Source: CAIXSC01 sp046349935 (GTDB lineage: Bacteria; Planctomycetota; Planctomycetia; Pirellulales; Pirellulaceae). Taken from it: a stretch of DNA of 64,000 bases. The stretch lies in NCBI GenBank assembly GCA_046349935.1, contig JAXMBK010000003.1:868001-932000 (forward strand), given 5' to 3'. Below, piece after piece: positions 32,717 to 42,132 of this stretch. Each line of letters opens with the position of its first letter. The first letter of the stretch is position 1. The notes under the pieces were generated by a model. The model ran no database searches. It saw only the letters and a program-made list of their open reading frames with translations, and was not told the origin of the DNA. Made by a program: the position numbers and the translations under genes.

Positions 32717-33691
32717 CTAGCGAGTCGTGCCGGTAGGGCGCGCGGCGAAACGGCCCGGCTCGCTCCCTTCGTACACGCTGAATTCGGCCCACACCGGCAC
32801 GTGGTCCGAGATAAGCCGAGCTTGGTCGCTCGTGAGATTGAACTCGCGCAAAAAATCGTAGATGCCGCCGCGCCCCGTGAACTCGGTCGTCGACTGTTGG
32901 TCGAACAAGATGTTGTCCAGTTGAGCGGTGCCGCGGACGTTGGTCGGCTGTTTGGAGACGACGGCCAATAAGTGCGGAACTTTGCCTAGTTCGCCGAGCT
33001 TCTGGTCGGAGGCCTGGAAATCGCCCAACATGATGATGTCGTCTTCGTCGAGTCCGTCGCTGCGGACGGCGAAGAAGACGTCGTCGAGGATATTGAGTTC
33101 TCGCACCGCTTCGCCCGGGTCGACTCGCACATTCACCAGGGAGAACGTAAATGCCTCTTTCGGCTTGGGGCCGCGAGCGCGAAATGAACCGACCAGCGGA
33201 TCGAAGTGCAGCAAGTCGTCGCGATCCTCGACGGTATACAACTGATTGCGATCGACCTCCACCGTCGCTCGGTCGTACAAGAACGCGAACTGTTCCGCAC
33301 GTCCGGCGCTGCCGATGCGCGGGCCGACGATGTAGTCGTAGTGAGCGCCCTTAGCGTTCAGTAGATCGCACAGCGCTGGAAAGAAATCTTGAGAGCGAGC
33401 GGTGACTTCCTGCACGGCGATGACGTCGAACTGTCGCAGAACGCGCAACAGGATTTCGCCGACTTGCGGATCGGAGATCTTCTTCTCGTGGAATTGATCG
33501 AGGTTGAACGCCGCGACGCGGATCGTATCGTTGGTCCGCTTCGGCGTCGTCTTGCTGACCGTGGAGTTGGTCGCGGGACCGGCCGCATCGCCGCGACGGA
33601 TCACGCCGTCGTTGCGGCTGGCATGAAACGCCATATACAGCAGGGTCACGCCTGCTGCGGCGAACAAAAATCCATAGGGTCCACGCAGCAT
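32717..33691 (-). CDS. Endonuclease/exonuclease/phosphatase (EEP, DNase I-like) family protein
   Basis: 324 aa. The N-terminal hydrophobic segment (YGFLFAAAGVTLLYMAF) is a signal anchor. EEP-fold landmarks: RVAAFNLDQF, VIAVQEV with the metal-binding Glu, IIMLGDF with the catalytic Asp, and ISDHVPVWAEF with the Asp-His pair. In most homologues the third motif reads GDFN; here it is GDFQAS, so the usual Asn is Gln. Substrate could be DNA, RNA or a phosphoester and cannot be told. The gene is divergent from the 2-hydroxyacid dehydrogenase gene, leaving a 201-bp promoter region between them. Confidence 0.85.
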   Translation of the reverse strand: MLRGPYGFLFAAAGVTLLYMAFHASRNDGVIRRGDAAGPATNSTVSKTTPKRTNDTIRVAAFNLDQFHEKKISDPQVGEILLRVLRQFDVIAVQEVTARSQDFFPALCDLLNAKGAHYDYIVGPRIGSAGRAEQFAFLYDRATVEVDRNQLYTVEDRDDLLHFDPLVGSFRARGPKPKEAFTFSLVNVRVDPGEAVRELNILDDVFFAVRSDGLDEDDIIMLGDFQASDQKLGELGKVPHLLAVVSKQPTNVRGTAQLDNILFDQQSTTEFTGRGGIYDFLREFNLTSDQARLISDHVPVWAEFSVYEGSEPGRFAARPTGTTR

Positions 33692-33892
33692 TTGCCCCTC
33701 CCTGGGCGCTACGATCCAAGCACGCCATGCTCGTTTTACGCGAATTCCCGAGACGCCTTTCTCAGGACGCGGGAGGATACTCGAAATCGGCCGATCGACG
33801 CTAGCTCAGTTTCGGGCCACTTGCGGAGGAACCGACAGGCCCTCATGATCGATTCATCCTTCGAATTCTCGATTGCACCCTGCGAGGCCCGC

Positions 33893-34888
33893 ATGTCCCT
33901 TCCGTTTCGAGTCGTCGTCGCCGACCACCAGCACGGCCCCATTGACGTCGAGCAGCAAATCCTGGGCGACATCGCTCAGGTTGTTTCGCTTGACGTGACC
34001 TCCGAAGAGCAGCTGTGGGACGCGGCCGAAGAAACCGACGTCCTGCTGATTTTCCACACGATTCGCATTAGCAAGGCGACCATCGATCGACTGGCCAAGT
34101 GCAAGTTGATCGTGCGCTGCGGCGTCGGCGTCGACAACGTCGACTACGTTTGCGCTCGAGCGCGCAACATTCCGGTCGCGAACGTCCCTGATTACGGCAC
34201 CGAAGAAGTCGCCGACTCAGCCATTGGACTCACGCTCGCCCTGACGCGCGGCATCGCCTTTCAAAACACGCTGCTCCGTGATCCCAGCGTGCACTGGCAC
34301 TTCGACCATGTTCGTCCTCTGCGTCGCTTGCGCGGCGAGACCTTCGGCATCGTCGGCCTGGGCCGCATCGGCAGCGCCGCGGCCGTCCGCGCCAAGGCGC
34401 TCGGCATGAACGTCGTCTTCTACGACCCCTACAAGGCGGACGGCTACGACAAGGCGCTGGGCGCCCGCCGCGCGGAATCGATCGAGGAACTGTTGGCCGA
34501 GTCGCTTGTCGTCAGCTGCCACTGTCCGCTCACACCGGAAACGCACCACTTGATCAACAAGCAGACGATTTCGCGGATGCGCGTCGGCAGCTACGTCGTA
34601 AACACGTCGCGCGGCGGAGTGGTCGACATCGACGCCATTGTGCCGGCGATCGAGTCGGGTCACTTGGCCGGCGCGGGCATCGATGTGCTTCCGGAGGAAC
34701 CCGCGCCGAAGGATCATCCGCTGTTGGTCGCCTGGCGCGATCCGAAGCACCCCTGCCATACGCGCGTCATTCTCAACGCCCACAACGCGTTCTACAGCGA
34801 AGAAGGGCTGCGGGACATGCGTTCCAAGGGCGCCGAGGCTGCGCGCAGAGCGCTGCTCGGCGTGCCCTTACGCAACGTGGTCAACTAA
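33893..34888 (+). CDS. D-2-hydroxyacid dehydrogenase, CtBP-like
   Basis: 331-aa NAD-dependent dehydrogenase of the D-isomer-specific 2-hydroxyacid family, CtBP-like branch (VRCGVGVDNVD, VANVPDYGTEEVADSAIGL). NAD fold: GIVGLGRIGSAA. Catalytic residues: Arg in NTSRGGVVD, Glu in DVLPEEPAP, His in NAHNAFYSEE. The ATG giving MSLPFRVVVAD has GAGG 7 bases upstream and was preferred over an in-frame ATG 48 bases earlier. The substrate is not predictable. It converges on the MATE transporter gene, with the stops 11 bp apart. Confidence 0.9.
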   Translation: MSLPFRVVVADHQHGPIDVEQQILGDIAQVVSLDVTSEEQLWDAAEETDVLLIFHTIRISKATIDRLAKCKLIVRCGVGVDNVDYVCARARNIPVANVPDYGTEEVADSAIGLTLALTRGIAFQNTLLRDPSVHWHFDHVRPLRRLRGETFGIVGLGRIGSAAAVRAKALGMNVVFYDPYKADGYDKALGARRAESIEELLAESLVVSCHCPLTPETHHLINKQTISRMRVGSYVVNTSRGGVVDIDAIVPAIESGHLAGAGIDVLPEEPAPKDHPLLVAWRDPKHPCHTRVILNAHNAFYSEEGLRDMRSKGAEAARRALLGVPLRNVVN

Positions 34889-34899
34889 GCTCGAGTCGC

Positions 34900-36315
34900 T
34901 CACACCTTCACGCGCTGCCAGCCGCCCGTGGCAAAACGAATCAGCAGCAGCAGGCTGCGCAGCGCGACGTCGATCACCATGGCCCACCAAGCGCCATGGA
35001 CTCCCAGTTGCCAGCCCTCGATCGTCCACCCCGTTCCTGGCAGCGTCCAGTCGTGCCATGCCAGCCAGGCCGCGCCTGGCACGCGCACCAGCGCCAGTCC
35101 GATGAACGTCACCGCCAGCGAACAAAGCGTATCGCCCGCGCCGCGCAGGGCGCTCGTCAACACCATGGTGACGGCGAGGAACGGCATCGAGAAGGCGACG
35201 ATCTGCAGGTAGTCGCGCACTAGGACCGCGGCGGCCGGCGTCGATTCGCCGATGAAAAACGCGGCCAAATGGCCGCCCGCATGATAGAAGACGAAACCCA
35301 TCGTCGACATGAAGGCCGCGCACGCCAACATGGCCGTGATGATCGTGCGTCGCGCCAGTTCGGGGCGTTGAGCGCCCAGATACTGGCCGGTCATCGTTGC
35401 GCCGGCGACCGCAAAGGACGACGCCGGGGCGTAGGAGAGCGCCTCGAGTTCTACGCCGAGCCCATGGGCGGCGGCCGCTTCCGTCCCCAGGGAATTAATG
35501 ATCGAGACGTAGGTGAGATGACACCCTAAGACGGCCATCACGTCGAGTCCGCCGGGGACGCCGACTTTGAAGAGCCGCCCCAGGAGCGGCGGATCGGGAC
35601 GCAATTCTTGCAGGTTCAGATTCAGCCCCGCTCGCCCCCGCCAAAGAGCAATTGCCAGAATGACCGCGCCCACCGTGTAACCAAGCGCCGTTCCGATCGC
35701 CAGTCCTTCCCATCCCATCCGCGGCGCTCCGCCCCAGCCGGTCAACAAGGCGGCGCTCGCCGAGACATTCACCAAATTGACGACGACCTTCGTCCACAAG
35801 CCCGTCACCGTATCGCCCGCGCCGCGCAGGGCGGCGACCGCCACCTGCTGAAACATGATCGCGGGAATCGCCGGCACGATCCAACGCAAATAGGCCCAAG
35901 CCAGCGGCGTCGCCTCGTCCGACAGCCGCAACAAGCGAATGAACGGCAAACCTCCCCACCAAGCGGCCGCCGTCGCCGCCGCGGCAATGACGATGCCCGC
36001 GAGCAGCGCTTGGTGGGCCACATGGCGAGCGGCCTGGCGGTCGCCGGCGCCGACGCTGCGGGCGACCAGCGCCGTCGCGCCGATCGAAACTGCGGAAAAC
36101 AGGCTGAGCACCAACCACACCAAATACGCCATCAGCCCCATCGCGGCTTGATAGGCGGCGCCTTCCAGGAAGTGACCGGTGAGCCACCAATCGGTGTAGC
36201 CGACTAGCAAATTCAACAACTCTTCGGCCAGCACGGGCCAAGCCAGGCGCAGCAGCGGACGAAGAGGACGGTCCGAATCGACGAATTGCGGCACGCTGGC
36301 GGAAGAAGGGTTCAT
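34900..36315 (-). CDS. MATE-family efflux transporter
   Basis: 471 aa, about 12 transmembrane helices. Two homologous halves are visible, each with a loop-and-helix motif: VAVAALRGAGDTVTGLW in the first and MVLTSALRGAGDTLCSL in the second. LLRLAWPVLAEELLNLLVGYTDWWLTG at the N-terminus is the typical MATE start. These are Na+- or H+-coupled exporters of drugs or metabolites. Start: ATG (MNPSSASVPQF); another in-frame ATG lies four codons upstream and neither has a strong Shine-Dalgarno. Divergent from the dehydrogenase/acyltransferase operon. Confidence 0.92.
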   Translation of the reverse strand: MNPSSASVPQFVDSDRPLRPLLRLAWPVLAEELLNLLVGYTDWWLTGHFLEGAAYQAAMGLMAYLVWLVLSLFSAVSIGATALVARSVGAGDRQAARHVAHQALLAGIVIAAAATAAAWWGGLPFIRLLRLSDEATPLAWAYLRWIVPAIPAIMFQQVAVAALRGAGDTVTGLWTKVVVNLVNVSASAALLTGWGGAPRMGWEGLAIGTALGYTVGAVILAIALWRGRAGLNLNLQELRPDPPLLGRLFKVGVPGGLDVMAVLGCHLTYVSIINSLGTEAAAAHGLGVELEALSYAPASSFAVAGATMTGQYLGAQRPELARRTIITAMLACAAFMSTMGFVFYHAGGHLAAFFIGESTPAAAVLVRDYLQIVAFSMPFLAVTMVLTSALRGAGDTLCSLAVTFIGLALVRVPGAAWLAWHDWTLPGTGWTIEGWQLGVHGAWWAMVIDVALRSLLLLIRFATGGWQRVKV

Positions 36316-36407
36316 GCTCGGCAGCATTGTGGTCGAAACTTCGGCTCGTCGCCAGGGTCGACCGGCGCGTCTTTCCCCTCCCTCCGACAAGCGTTAAACT
36401 CCCGCTC

Positions 36408-37460
36408 ATGCCCGCATCGTCCCCGCGAAAACTCGTGTGCTTTCCCCCCGTCGACGACGCGCGGTACGAAACACTGTTGCGCGTCGCGACGGAACGGGTC
36501 GCTGGCGCCGACGAAGTTCCGCCGTTGCAAATCGTGAATTGTCGCGATGACGCCGAAGCGCACCGCGAAGTCGTTGACGCCGACGCCTACTTCGGCAAGA
36601 TCACTCCGTCGCTGCTGGCCGCCGCCCAGCGTTTGACTTGGGTGCAGACGGCTACCGCGAGCCTCGAACACTACATTTTTCCATCGCTCGTTGAACATCC
36701 CTGCCAGATGTCGAACATGCGCGGGCTGTTCTCGGACGTGATCGCCGAACATGTGCTGGGGTACATCCTGTGTTTCAGCCGCAATCTGCATACCTATGTG
36801 CGTCGGCAGGTGGAGCATCGCTGGGCGCCGGTGGGCGGCGAGTCGGGTCGGTCGGATTTCTCGGGCGGCCCCTGCTTCGTCAGCAGCATGGACCGAGCAC
36901 ATCGAAATGTCCGCGGCAGCGTGCTGGGGATCGTCGGCTTCGGCGCCATCGGTCGAGAAGTCGCCGACCGTGCACTGGCGTTCGGAATGCGCGTGATCGC
37001 AGTCGACCCTTACCCGCCCGCTCAACCGCCGCACGGAATCGACTGGGTTCGGGGACTCGACGCCTTCGACCAATTGCTCGCCGAAAGCCGCTTTGTGGCG
37101 ATCTGCGCCCCGCACACGCCGCGAACGGCGCGCTGGTTCTCGCGCGACGTGTTGCGTAAGATGCGTCCCGATGCGTACCTCATCAACATCGGCCGCGGCG
37201 CCATCGTCGTCCTGGACGATTTGGTCGAGTCGCTAAGAGCAGGCGAGATCGCCGGCGCGGCGCTCGATGTGTTCGAATCCGAACCGTTGCCCGCCGACCA
37301 TCTTCTCTGGGACTTTCCGAACGTCATCCTCACGCCGCATGTGGCCGCTTGTTCGGTCGAGATCGCCGAACGGCATTTGGGCGTGCTGCTGGAAAACGTG
37401 CGTCGCTTTCGCGTCGGCCAAACGCCGCTCAACCTGGTCAACAAAGCAGAGTGGTTTTAG
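36408..37460 (+). CDS. D-isomer-specific 2-hydroxyacid dehydrogenase
   Basis: 350-aa NAD-dependent dehydrogenase. NAD fold GIVGFGAIGREVADRAL; catalytic Arg in NIGRGAIVV, Glu in DVFESEPLP, His in LTPHVAACS. The N-terminal half is divergent, with the substrate-side motif TATASLEHYIFPSL. It is clearly distinct from the CtBP-like paralogue 1.5 kb upstream. First gene of a tight plus-strand operon (next start 2 bp after its stop), which links it to an HGSNAT-like acyltransferase, an SDR oxidoreductase and a membrane protein. Substrate unknown. Confidence 0.9.
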   Translation: MPASSPRKLVCFPPVDDARYETLLRVATERVAGADEVPPLQIVNCRDDAEAHREVVDADAYFGKITPSLLAAAQRLTWVQTATASLEHYIFPSLVEHPCQMSNMRGLFSDVIAEHVLGYILCFSRNLHTYVRRQVEHRWAPVGGESGRSDFSGGPCFVSSMDRAHRNVRGSVLGIVGFGAIGREVADRALAFGMRVIAVDPYPPAQPPHGIDWVRGLDAFDQLLAESRFVAICAPHTPRTARWFSRDVLRKMRPDAYLINIGRGAIVVLDDLVESLRAGEIAGAALDVFESEPLPADHLLWDFPNVILTPHVAACSVEIAERHLGVLLENVRRFRVGQTPLNLVNKAEWF

Positions 37461-37462
37461 CC

Positions 37463-38965
37463 ATGAGCACCGCCGCGACAAAGCCGATGGAACCGAAGCC
37501 CGCTGAGGTGAAGCGAGTTGAACCGAAGACGACCAGCGCCGAGCAACGAGGGGCTGAACAGAGAGGCGCCGCAGCGCAAGGAGGCGCGTCCACCGGCGTC
37601 GACTCGACCGCGGCGACCGACCAACCGCAACGTCTCCTGTCGCTCGACGCCTATCGCGGCTTCATCATGCTCGCGATGGCCTCGAGCGCCTTCGGGTTCG
37701 TCCAAGTCGCGCGGAAGCCGGAGGTGATGGAGCGATTCGCCGAGACGCGCTGGGACGGCGCGTGGCGTTGGCTCTGGGAGACGCTGGCCTATCAATTCGA
37801 CCACGTCGCTTGGACTGGCTGCGCTTTCTGGGACTTGATCCAACCCTCGTTCATGTTCATGGTCGGCGTCGCCGTCCCCTTCTCCAACGCCCGCCGGCTG
37901 CAGGACGGACAATCACATTTCGTGCGATTTCTACACGTCCTCTGGCGCTCGCTCGTCCTTGTGCTGCTCGGCGTCTTCCTCTCGTCCAACGGCGCGAAGC
38001 TCACGAACTTCACGTTCGTCAACGTGCTCACGCAGATTGGCCTGGGCTACCCGTTGTTGTACTTGGCGAGCGAAAAGTCGGGACGCCGCGAGAACGTGCG
38101 CGGCTGGCTGGCGTTCCAGTTCGGGGCCGTCTGCCTGATTCTTGCCGGCTATACGGCTTGGTTCGTGAACTACTCGATGCCCGAAGAGCAGTGGACGCCG
38201 CTCCAAGAGGCGCTCGTCGCAGCGAAGAAGTCGGAATCCGAGTGGACGCAGTTCTCGGGGATCGCCAAACCGTGGAACAAGCACGTCAACGCGGCTGCCG
38301 ACGTCGACCGACGGTTGCTTAATCTGTTCCCCCGCGCCGGCGACACGCCCGAAGCACAGCGTTTCTGGTTCAACGACGGCGGCTACCAAACGCTCAACTT
38401 CATTCCCTCGCTCGCCACCATGGTTTTGGGGCTGATGGCGGGCACCGTTCTCCGCAGCAGTCGCGACGACTGGGCCAAGTGGCGTTGGCTCATGCTGGCG
38501 GGACTCGCCTGCTTCCTCGTCACCTTGCCGATCGACTCGACGCTGTGGCCGCAATCGCTCTCGAACTGGGCGAACGGTTGGTCGCTCTTGCCCGCAGTGA
38601 AACGAATCTGGACGCCGACCTGGGCCGTTTTCAGCAGCGGTTGGACGTTCTGGATTCTCGCAACGTTTTACCTGATTCTCGATCTGTGGCGACTGCGAGC
38701 TTGGTCCTGGCCGCTGGCCATCGTCGGCATGAACTCCATCGCCATGTACTGCATGTCGCAACTGTTGCGGCCGTTCACTCGGTCGGCGCTCGAGACGCAC
38801 CTGACGACCGTCGATCGCTGGCTTGGCTTGGATCCGGGCATCGTATTTTATCTGTTCGGCAAAGAGTCGGCCTTTGCGCCGATCTATGAACGGCTGGCGA
38901 TCCTGTTTGTCTTTTGGCTCGTCTGCCTTTGGCTTTACTCCCGCAAAATCTTCATTCGCATTTAG
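37463..38965 (+). CDS. HGSNAT/DUF5009-like membrane acyltransferase family protein
   Basis: 500-aa polytopic membrane protein with about ten helices. After a ~55-residue low-complexity tail, LLSLDAYRGFIMLAM and later WDLIQPSFMFMVGVAVPFSN are the hallmarks of the heparan-alpha-glucosaminide N-acetyltransferase/DUF5009 group. Later segments (TMVLGLMAGTVL, MNSIAMYCMSQLLRPF) also fit. Members move acetyl groups across membranes onto sugars, though bacterial substrates are mostly unknown. The start is 2 bp after the upstream stop and the next gene begins 9 bp downstream, so all are co-transcribed. The last residues (WLYSRKIFIRI) end just past the last helix. Confidence 0.88.
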   Translation: MSTAATKPMEPKPAEVKRVEPKTTSAEQRGAEQRGAAAQGGASTGVDSTAATDQPQRLLSLDAYRGFIMLAMASSAFGFVQVARKPEVMERFAETRWDGAWRWLWETLAYQFDHVAWTGCAFWDLIQPSFMFMVGVAVPFSNARRLQDGQSHFVRFLHVLWRSLVLVLLGVFLSSNGAKLTNFTFVNVLTQIGLGYPLLYLASEKSGRRENVRGWLAFQFGAVCLILAGYTAWFVNYSMPEEQWTPLQEALVAAKKSESEWTQFSGIAKPWNKHVNAAADVDRRLLNLFPRAGDTPEAQRFWFNDGGYQTLNFIPSLATMVLGLMAGTVLRSSRDDWAKWRWLMLAGLACFLVTLPIDSTLWPQSLSNWANGWSLLPAVKRIWTPTWAVFSSGWTFWILATFYLILDLWRLRAWSWPLAIVGMNSIAMYCMSQLLRPFTRSALETHLTTVDRWLGLDPGIVFYLFGKESAFAPIYERLAILFVFWLVCLWLYSRKIFIRI

Positions 38966-38974
38966 GACGAATTC

Positions 38975-39835
38975 GTGGCGCAGCGCAACGTACTCATCAC
39001 CGGCTGTTCGACTGGCATCGGCCTCGCTTGCGCCCAAGCATTGGCCAGCCCCGCGCTGCGAATCTTCGCCGGCGTGCGCAAGGAGTCGGATGCCGCTCGA
39101 CTGCGCGAACTGCAACCGCAGCATGTCGAGCCGGTGTTGCTCGACGTCACCGACGCGTCGTCGATCGCCGCGGCCGTCGAGCAGATTGGCAAGCGACTGT
39201 CGGACGACAACGCCGCGGGACTCGATGGCTTGGTCAACAACGCCGGCATCCTCGTCCCCGGGCCGCTGGAGTTGATCACGACCGAGCAAATGCGGCGGCA
39301 GTACGAAGTCAACGTGTTCGGGACGCACGCCATGACGCGCGCGGCGCTGCCGCTGTTGCGGCCGGTTGCGGGGCGCATCGTTCTCATTGGTTCGATCAGC
39401 GGCGTCGTGACTCCGCCGTTCATGGGCGTTTATGCGTCGTCGAAACACGCCTTGGAGTCGCTGACCGATGCACTGCGAGTGGAACTGAAGCCGTGGCGAA
39501 TTCCCGTCTCGCTGATTCAACCCGACAGCGTCGCGACTCCCATTTGGGACAAGATGATCGACGGCGCGGCCGGGCCGGTGGAAGGCGTCGAGGAAGCGAC
39601 GCGACAAGTGTACCAGGACCAGTTGGCGAAAGTCCGCGATGCCGCACGTTTGATGGGCGATACGGGCATGCCCGTCGCGCGCGTCGTGCGAGCGGTGCGA
39701 CACGCGCTGACGGCCCGCCGCCCCAAGACGCGGTACCCGGTCGGCTTCCGCACTCGCTTGGCCATCTGGGCGTACTGGAATCTGCCTAACCGCATGTTCG
39801 ATTGGTTTATGGCCGGCGCCATGGGGATCCGATGA
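38975..39835 (+). CDS. Short-chain dehydrogenase/reductase (SDR)
   Basis: 286-aa classical SDR. NAD(P) motif VLITGCSTGIGLACA, NNAGILVPGP, catalytic Ser in LIGSISG and Tyr-Lys in YASSKHALES. The C-terminal extension (WAYWNLPNRMFDWFM) could form a membrane-facing helix, as in retinol-dehydrogenase-like SDRs. GTG start with AGGA 6 bases upstream; an ATG alternative near the N-terminus is lacking. The stop overlaps the next ATG by four bases. Confidence 0.92.
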   Translation: MAQRNVLITGCSTGIGLACAQALASPALRIFAGVRKESDAARLRELQPQHVEPVLLDVTDASSIAAAVEQIGKRLSDDNAAGLDGLVNNAGILVPGPLELITTEQMRRQYEVNVFGTHAMTRAALPLLRPVAGRIVLIGSISGVVTPPFMGVYASSKHALESLTDALRVELKPWRIPVSLIQPDSVATPIWDKMIDGAAGPVEGVEEATRQVYQDQLAKVRDAARLMGDTGMPVARVVRAVRHALTARRPKTRYPVGFRTRLAIWAYWNLPNRMFDWFMAGAMGIR

Positions 39836-40680
39836 ACAACGACGCACCCGCCGTAGTCCCCAAGACTCTCGACCGCCTGGGCAAGGTCGTCTTCGCCATG
39901 ATCGCCCTGCTGACGATCACGGCCGTCTTCGCCCCGATCCAAAATAACACGCCTTCAGCGCACGCGGCGATCGGTTATCTGCTGGGCACGATCTACGCGC
40001 AGATCACCGTGGCGTCGGCTTGGCTGGCGTTGGGAGAAGGTCGGTTCGCCAATCGCGCCGCCGTCGTGCTGGCGTGGCTCGCCGTTCTCCCCTTCGTCGT
40101 CTCCCTTAACTTGATGGCGATGGGCCGACGCTTCGAGACCGGGTTTGTGGTTCTCTTCAGCATCTTCGTGTTCAGCCAGGCGCTGCTCACCTTGGCGCCG
40201 CTGGCGCTTCTGCGAGTCGTCTATGGCTGGCACCTGGTCAATGCCGAGACCCATGTTCCCGACGACGGCCGCCGTCTGCAGTTCGGACTCAAGCACCTCA
40301 TGCTTCTCACAACCACCGTCGCCATACTGTTTGGAGCGGGGCGAGCGTTCGTGCTGTACGTCCTTCCCGGCATGCAGCGATCGATGGTGCACGAAGCAGG
40401 TCCGTTTGCATTCTTGGCCGTCGCCGCGGTGTTGTTCATGCTGCCGCTGCTCTTCGCTGCATTCGCCCCAGGCCGCTGGTGCATCCCCGCGTCGCTGGCC
40501 ATGCTCGCCCTCGCCGCCACGGCGACGTACCTCGAAGAACCGCTCGCTCAGCAAATGGGCATCCGCGGCGGCCCCGACCTATGGCACTTCATCTGGATCA
40601 ATGCCTTCTCCGCACTTAGCGTGCTCGCCTTTTCAGGTGCAACGCGCTACTGCGGCTATCGCTTGTTCACCGGCAAGTGA
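39832..40680 (+). CDS. Polytopic membrane protein of unknown function
   Basis: 282 aa, seven or eight predicted transmembrane helices (for example LGKVVFAMIALLTITAVF, LAWLAVLPFVVSLNLMAM, FLAVAAVLFMLPLLFAAF). A central motif RRLQFGLKHLMLLTTTVAIL resembles the short 'RFSLRTLLLLTT' membrane segment that recurs in many planctomycete membrane proteins; it has no known function. ATGA overlap with the SDR gene places it as the last gene of the operon. It ends 7 bp before the stop of the convergent ankyrin gene. Confidence 0.75.
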   Translation: MNNDAPAVVPKTLDRLGKVVFAMIALLTITAVFAPIQNNTPSAHAAIGYLLGTIYAQITVASAWLALGEGRFANRAAVVLAWLAVLPFVVSLNLMAMGRRFETGFVVLFSIFVFSQALLTLAPLALLRVVYGWHLVNAETHVPDDGRRLQFGLKHLMLLTTTVAILFGAGRAFVLYVLPGMQRSMVHEAGPFAFLAVAAVLFMLPLLFAAFAPGRWCIPASLAMLALAATATYLEEPLAQQMGIRGGPDLWHFIWINAFSALSVLAFSGATRYCGYRLFTGK

Positions 40681-40687
40681 CTCGACG

Positions 40688-41953
40688 TCACTCACGCGCA
40701 CCCAGTTCGCGCAACACCTGCACTTCGATCTCCGTTCCTTCGACCTGCGCTCTTCCTAATGGCGTGACTCCAGCCTGATTACGGTGGTGGATGTCGACTC
40801 CCAATTGCTTCAAGTAGCTCAGAATCGAGCGCACCGACGCTTCGGCGTTTGCAACGCCGTTCACGTCGATCGCCGCATGAAACGCGTTGTATCCCAAGTC
40901 GGTGACCGCCTGCGGATCGGCGCCGGCGGCGACCAGCAACCGCAGCACCTCCACGTCGCGCTCCATGGCGCTCGCCGCCGACATGAACACCGTATAACCG
41001 CGGTCGTGGGTCCCGTTGACGTCCGCCCCCGCCTCGATCAACGCCCGAATACGCGGCAAACCGTTGCGGCCGTCGCACACCGCCGCCGACAGCGGCGACC
41101 AACCAAAGTCGTCCGCGTCCTCGAGAGGCAAACCGGCCGACATCAATTGCCGCACGACCGGCAGCGACGCGGCATGATACATGGCGGTCGATTTGGTTGT
41201 ATCGCGCTGCAGCGGGTCGGCGCCGTACTCCAACAACAGCTTGACGCACTCGACGCTCCCCGACGAAGCCGCCTGAAACAAGGGAATCTCGTACGAACTC
41301 GGCGCCGACCACTGCTTTTGAAACAGATCCTCTTCCCACACCCGCATCGACGCGGCGAGTTCCTCGCGCAACTCCTCCGGCAAATCGGCAAACGGGTCTG
41401 GGACCGCGCTGCGGTTCAACCGCATGGCATCCGCGCGACGTCGAGCCGCCTCGGGATTCCAGTCACCGCCGGCCGGCAGACCCTCGCGCAGCAGGATGCC
41501 GAGCCGCTCGGAATCGCCTGCGGCGGCCACGGCGCATAGCATACGACCGGCCCGTTCGCCGCGACGCGGCAACGGAACGCCGATGTCGAGCAAAAAATTG
41601 AGTCGCGCGGCGTCGCCGCCGGGACGGTAGTTCCAGCCTAATCCCGAGCAGGCCCAAGCGGCGGCCGACTTACCGTCCACCTCGATTCGCGGGTTCGCGC
41701 CAAGTTCGATGAGCAGTCTCACGGTTGCGAGCGAAGCGCCGTCGCCCGATGCGGCGGCGATCATCAACGGCGTCGCATTCGCCGGACAGGCGCCCGGGTC
41801 AAGCTGCAAATCGAAGGGAGCGTCGATCCGTTCGCCGGCCGTGATCAATCGCCGAATCGTCGCTTCATCTCCGACGCGGGCCGCTTGGTGCAGAGCGGGT
41901 TCGCCAGTCTTTGGAGGCGGATGCTCTTGATTTGGAGGAGTCCAATCGTGCAT
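40688..41953 (-). CDS. Ankyrin-repeat protein
   Basis: 421-aa cytoplasmic protein (no signal) made of about nine ankyrin repeats. Clear units: GEPALHQAARVGDEATIRRLI, ATPLMIAAASGDGASLATVRLL, IPLFQAASSGSVECVKLLLEYGADP, WSPLSAAVCDGRNGLPRIRAL, YTVFMSAASAMERDVEVLRLL and YNAFHAAIDVNGVANAEAS. A less regular linker (about 165-215) splits the repeats into two groups. It is a protein-binding scaffold by fold; the partner is unknown. Monocistronic and divergent from the M81 peptidase gene. Confidence 0.92.
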   Translation of the reverse strand: MHDWTPPNQEHPPPKTGEPALHQAARVGDEATIRRLITAGERIDAPFDLQLDPGACPANATPLMIAAASGDGASLATVRLLIELGANPRIEVDGKSAAAWACSGLGWNYRPGGDAARLNFLLDIGVPLPRRGERAGRMLCAVAAAGDSERLGILLREGLPAGGDWNPEAARRRADAMRLNRSAVPDPFADLPEELREELAASMRVWEEDLFQKQWSAPSSYEIPLFQAASSGSVECVKLLLEYGADPLQRDTTKSTAMYHAASLPVVRQLMSAGLPLEDADDFGWSPLSAAVCDGRNGLPRIRALIEAGADVNGTHDRGYTVFMSAASAMERDVEVLRLLVAAGADPQAVTDLGYNAFHAAIDVNGVANAEASVRSILSYLKQLGVDIHHRNQAGVTPLGRAQVEGTEIEVQVLRELGARE

Positions 41954-42132
41954 GGGTTCCCAACTCGCGTATTCACCGAGGTTCGACGGCGTCCACTAGA
42001 ATATGCGGCGTCATCTTGGCACATTCTGGGCGCCTACGCAGGCCTTGGTTCGCTCAATTGCTGCTCGATCACATCCGCACCGATCACTACGCTCGCACCT
42101 GACGCCTCAAATAAGTCGCAAACTTCACCTCC

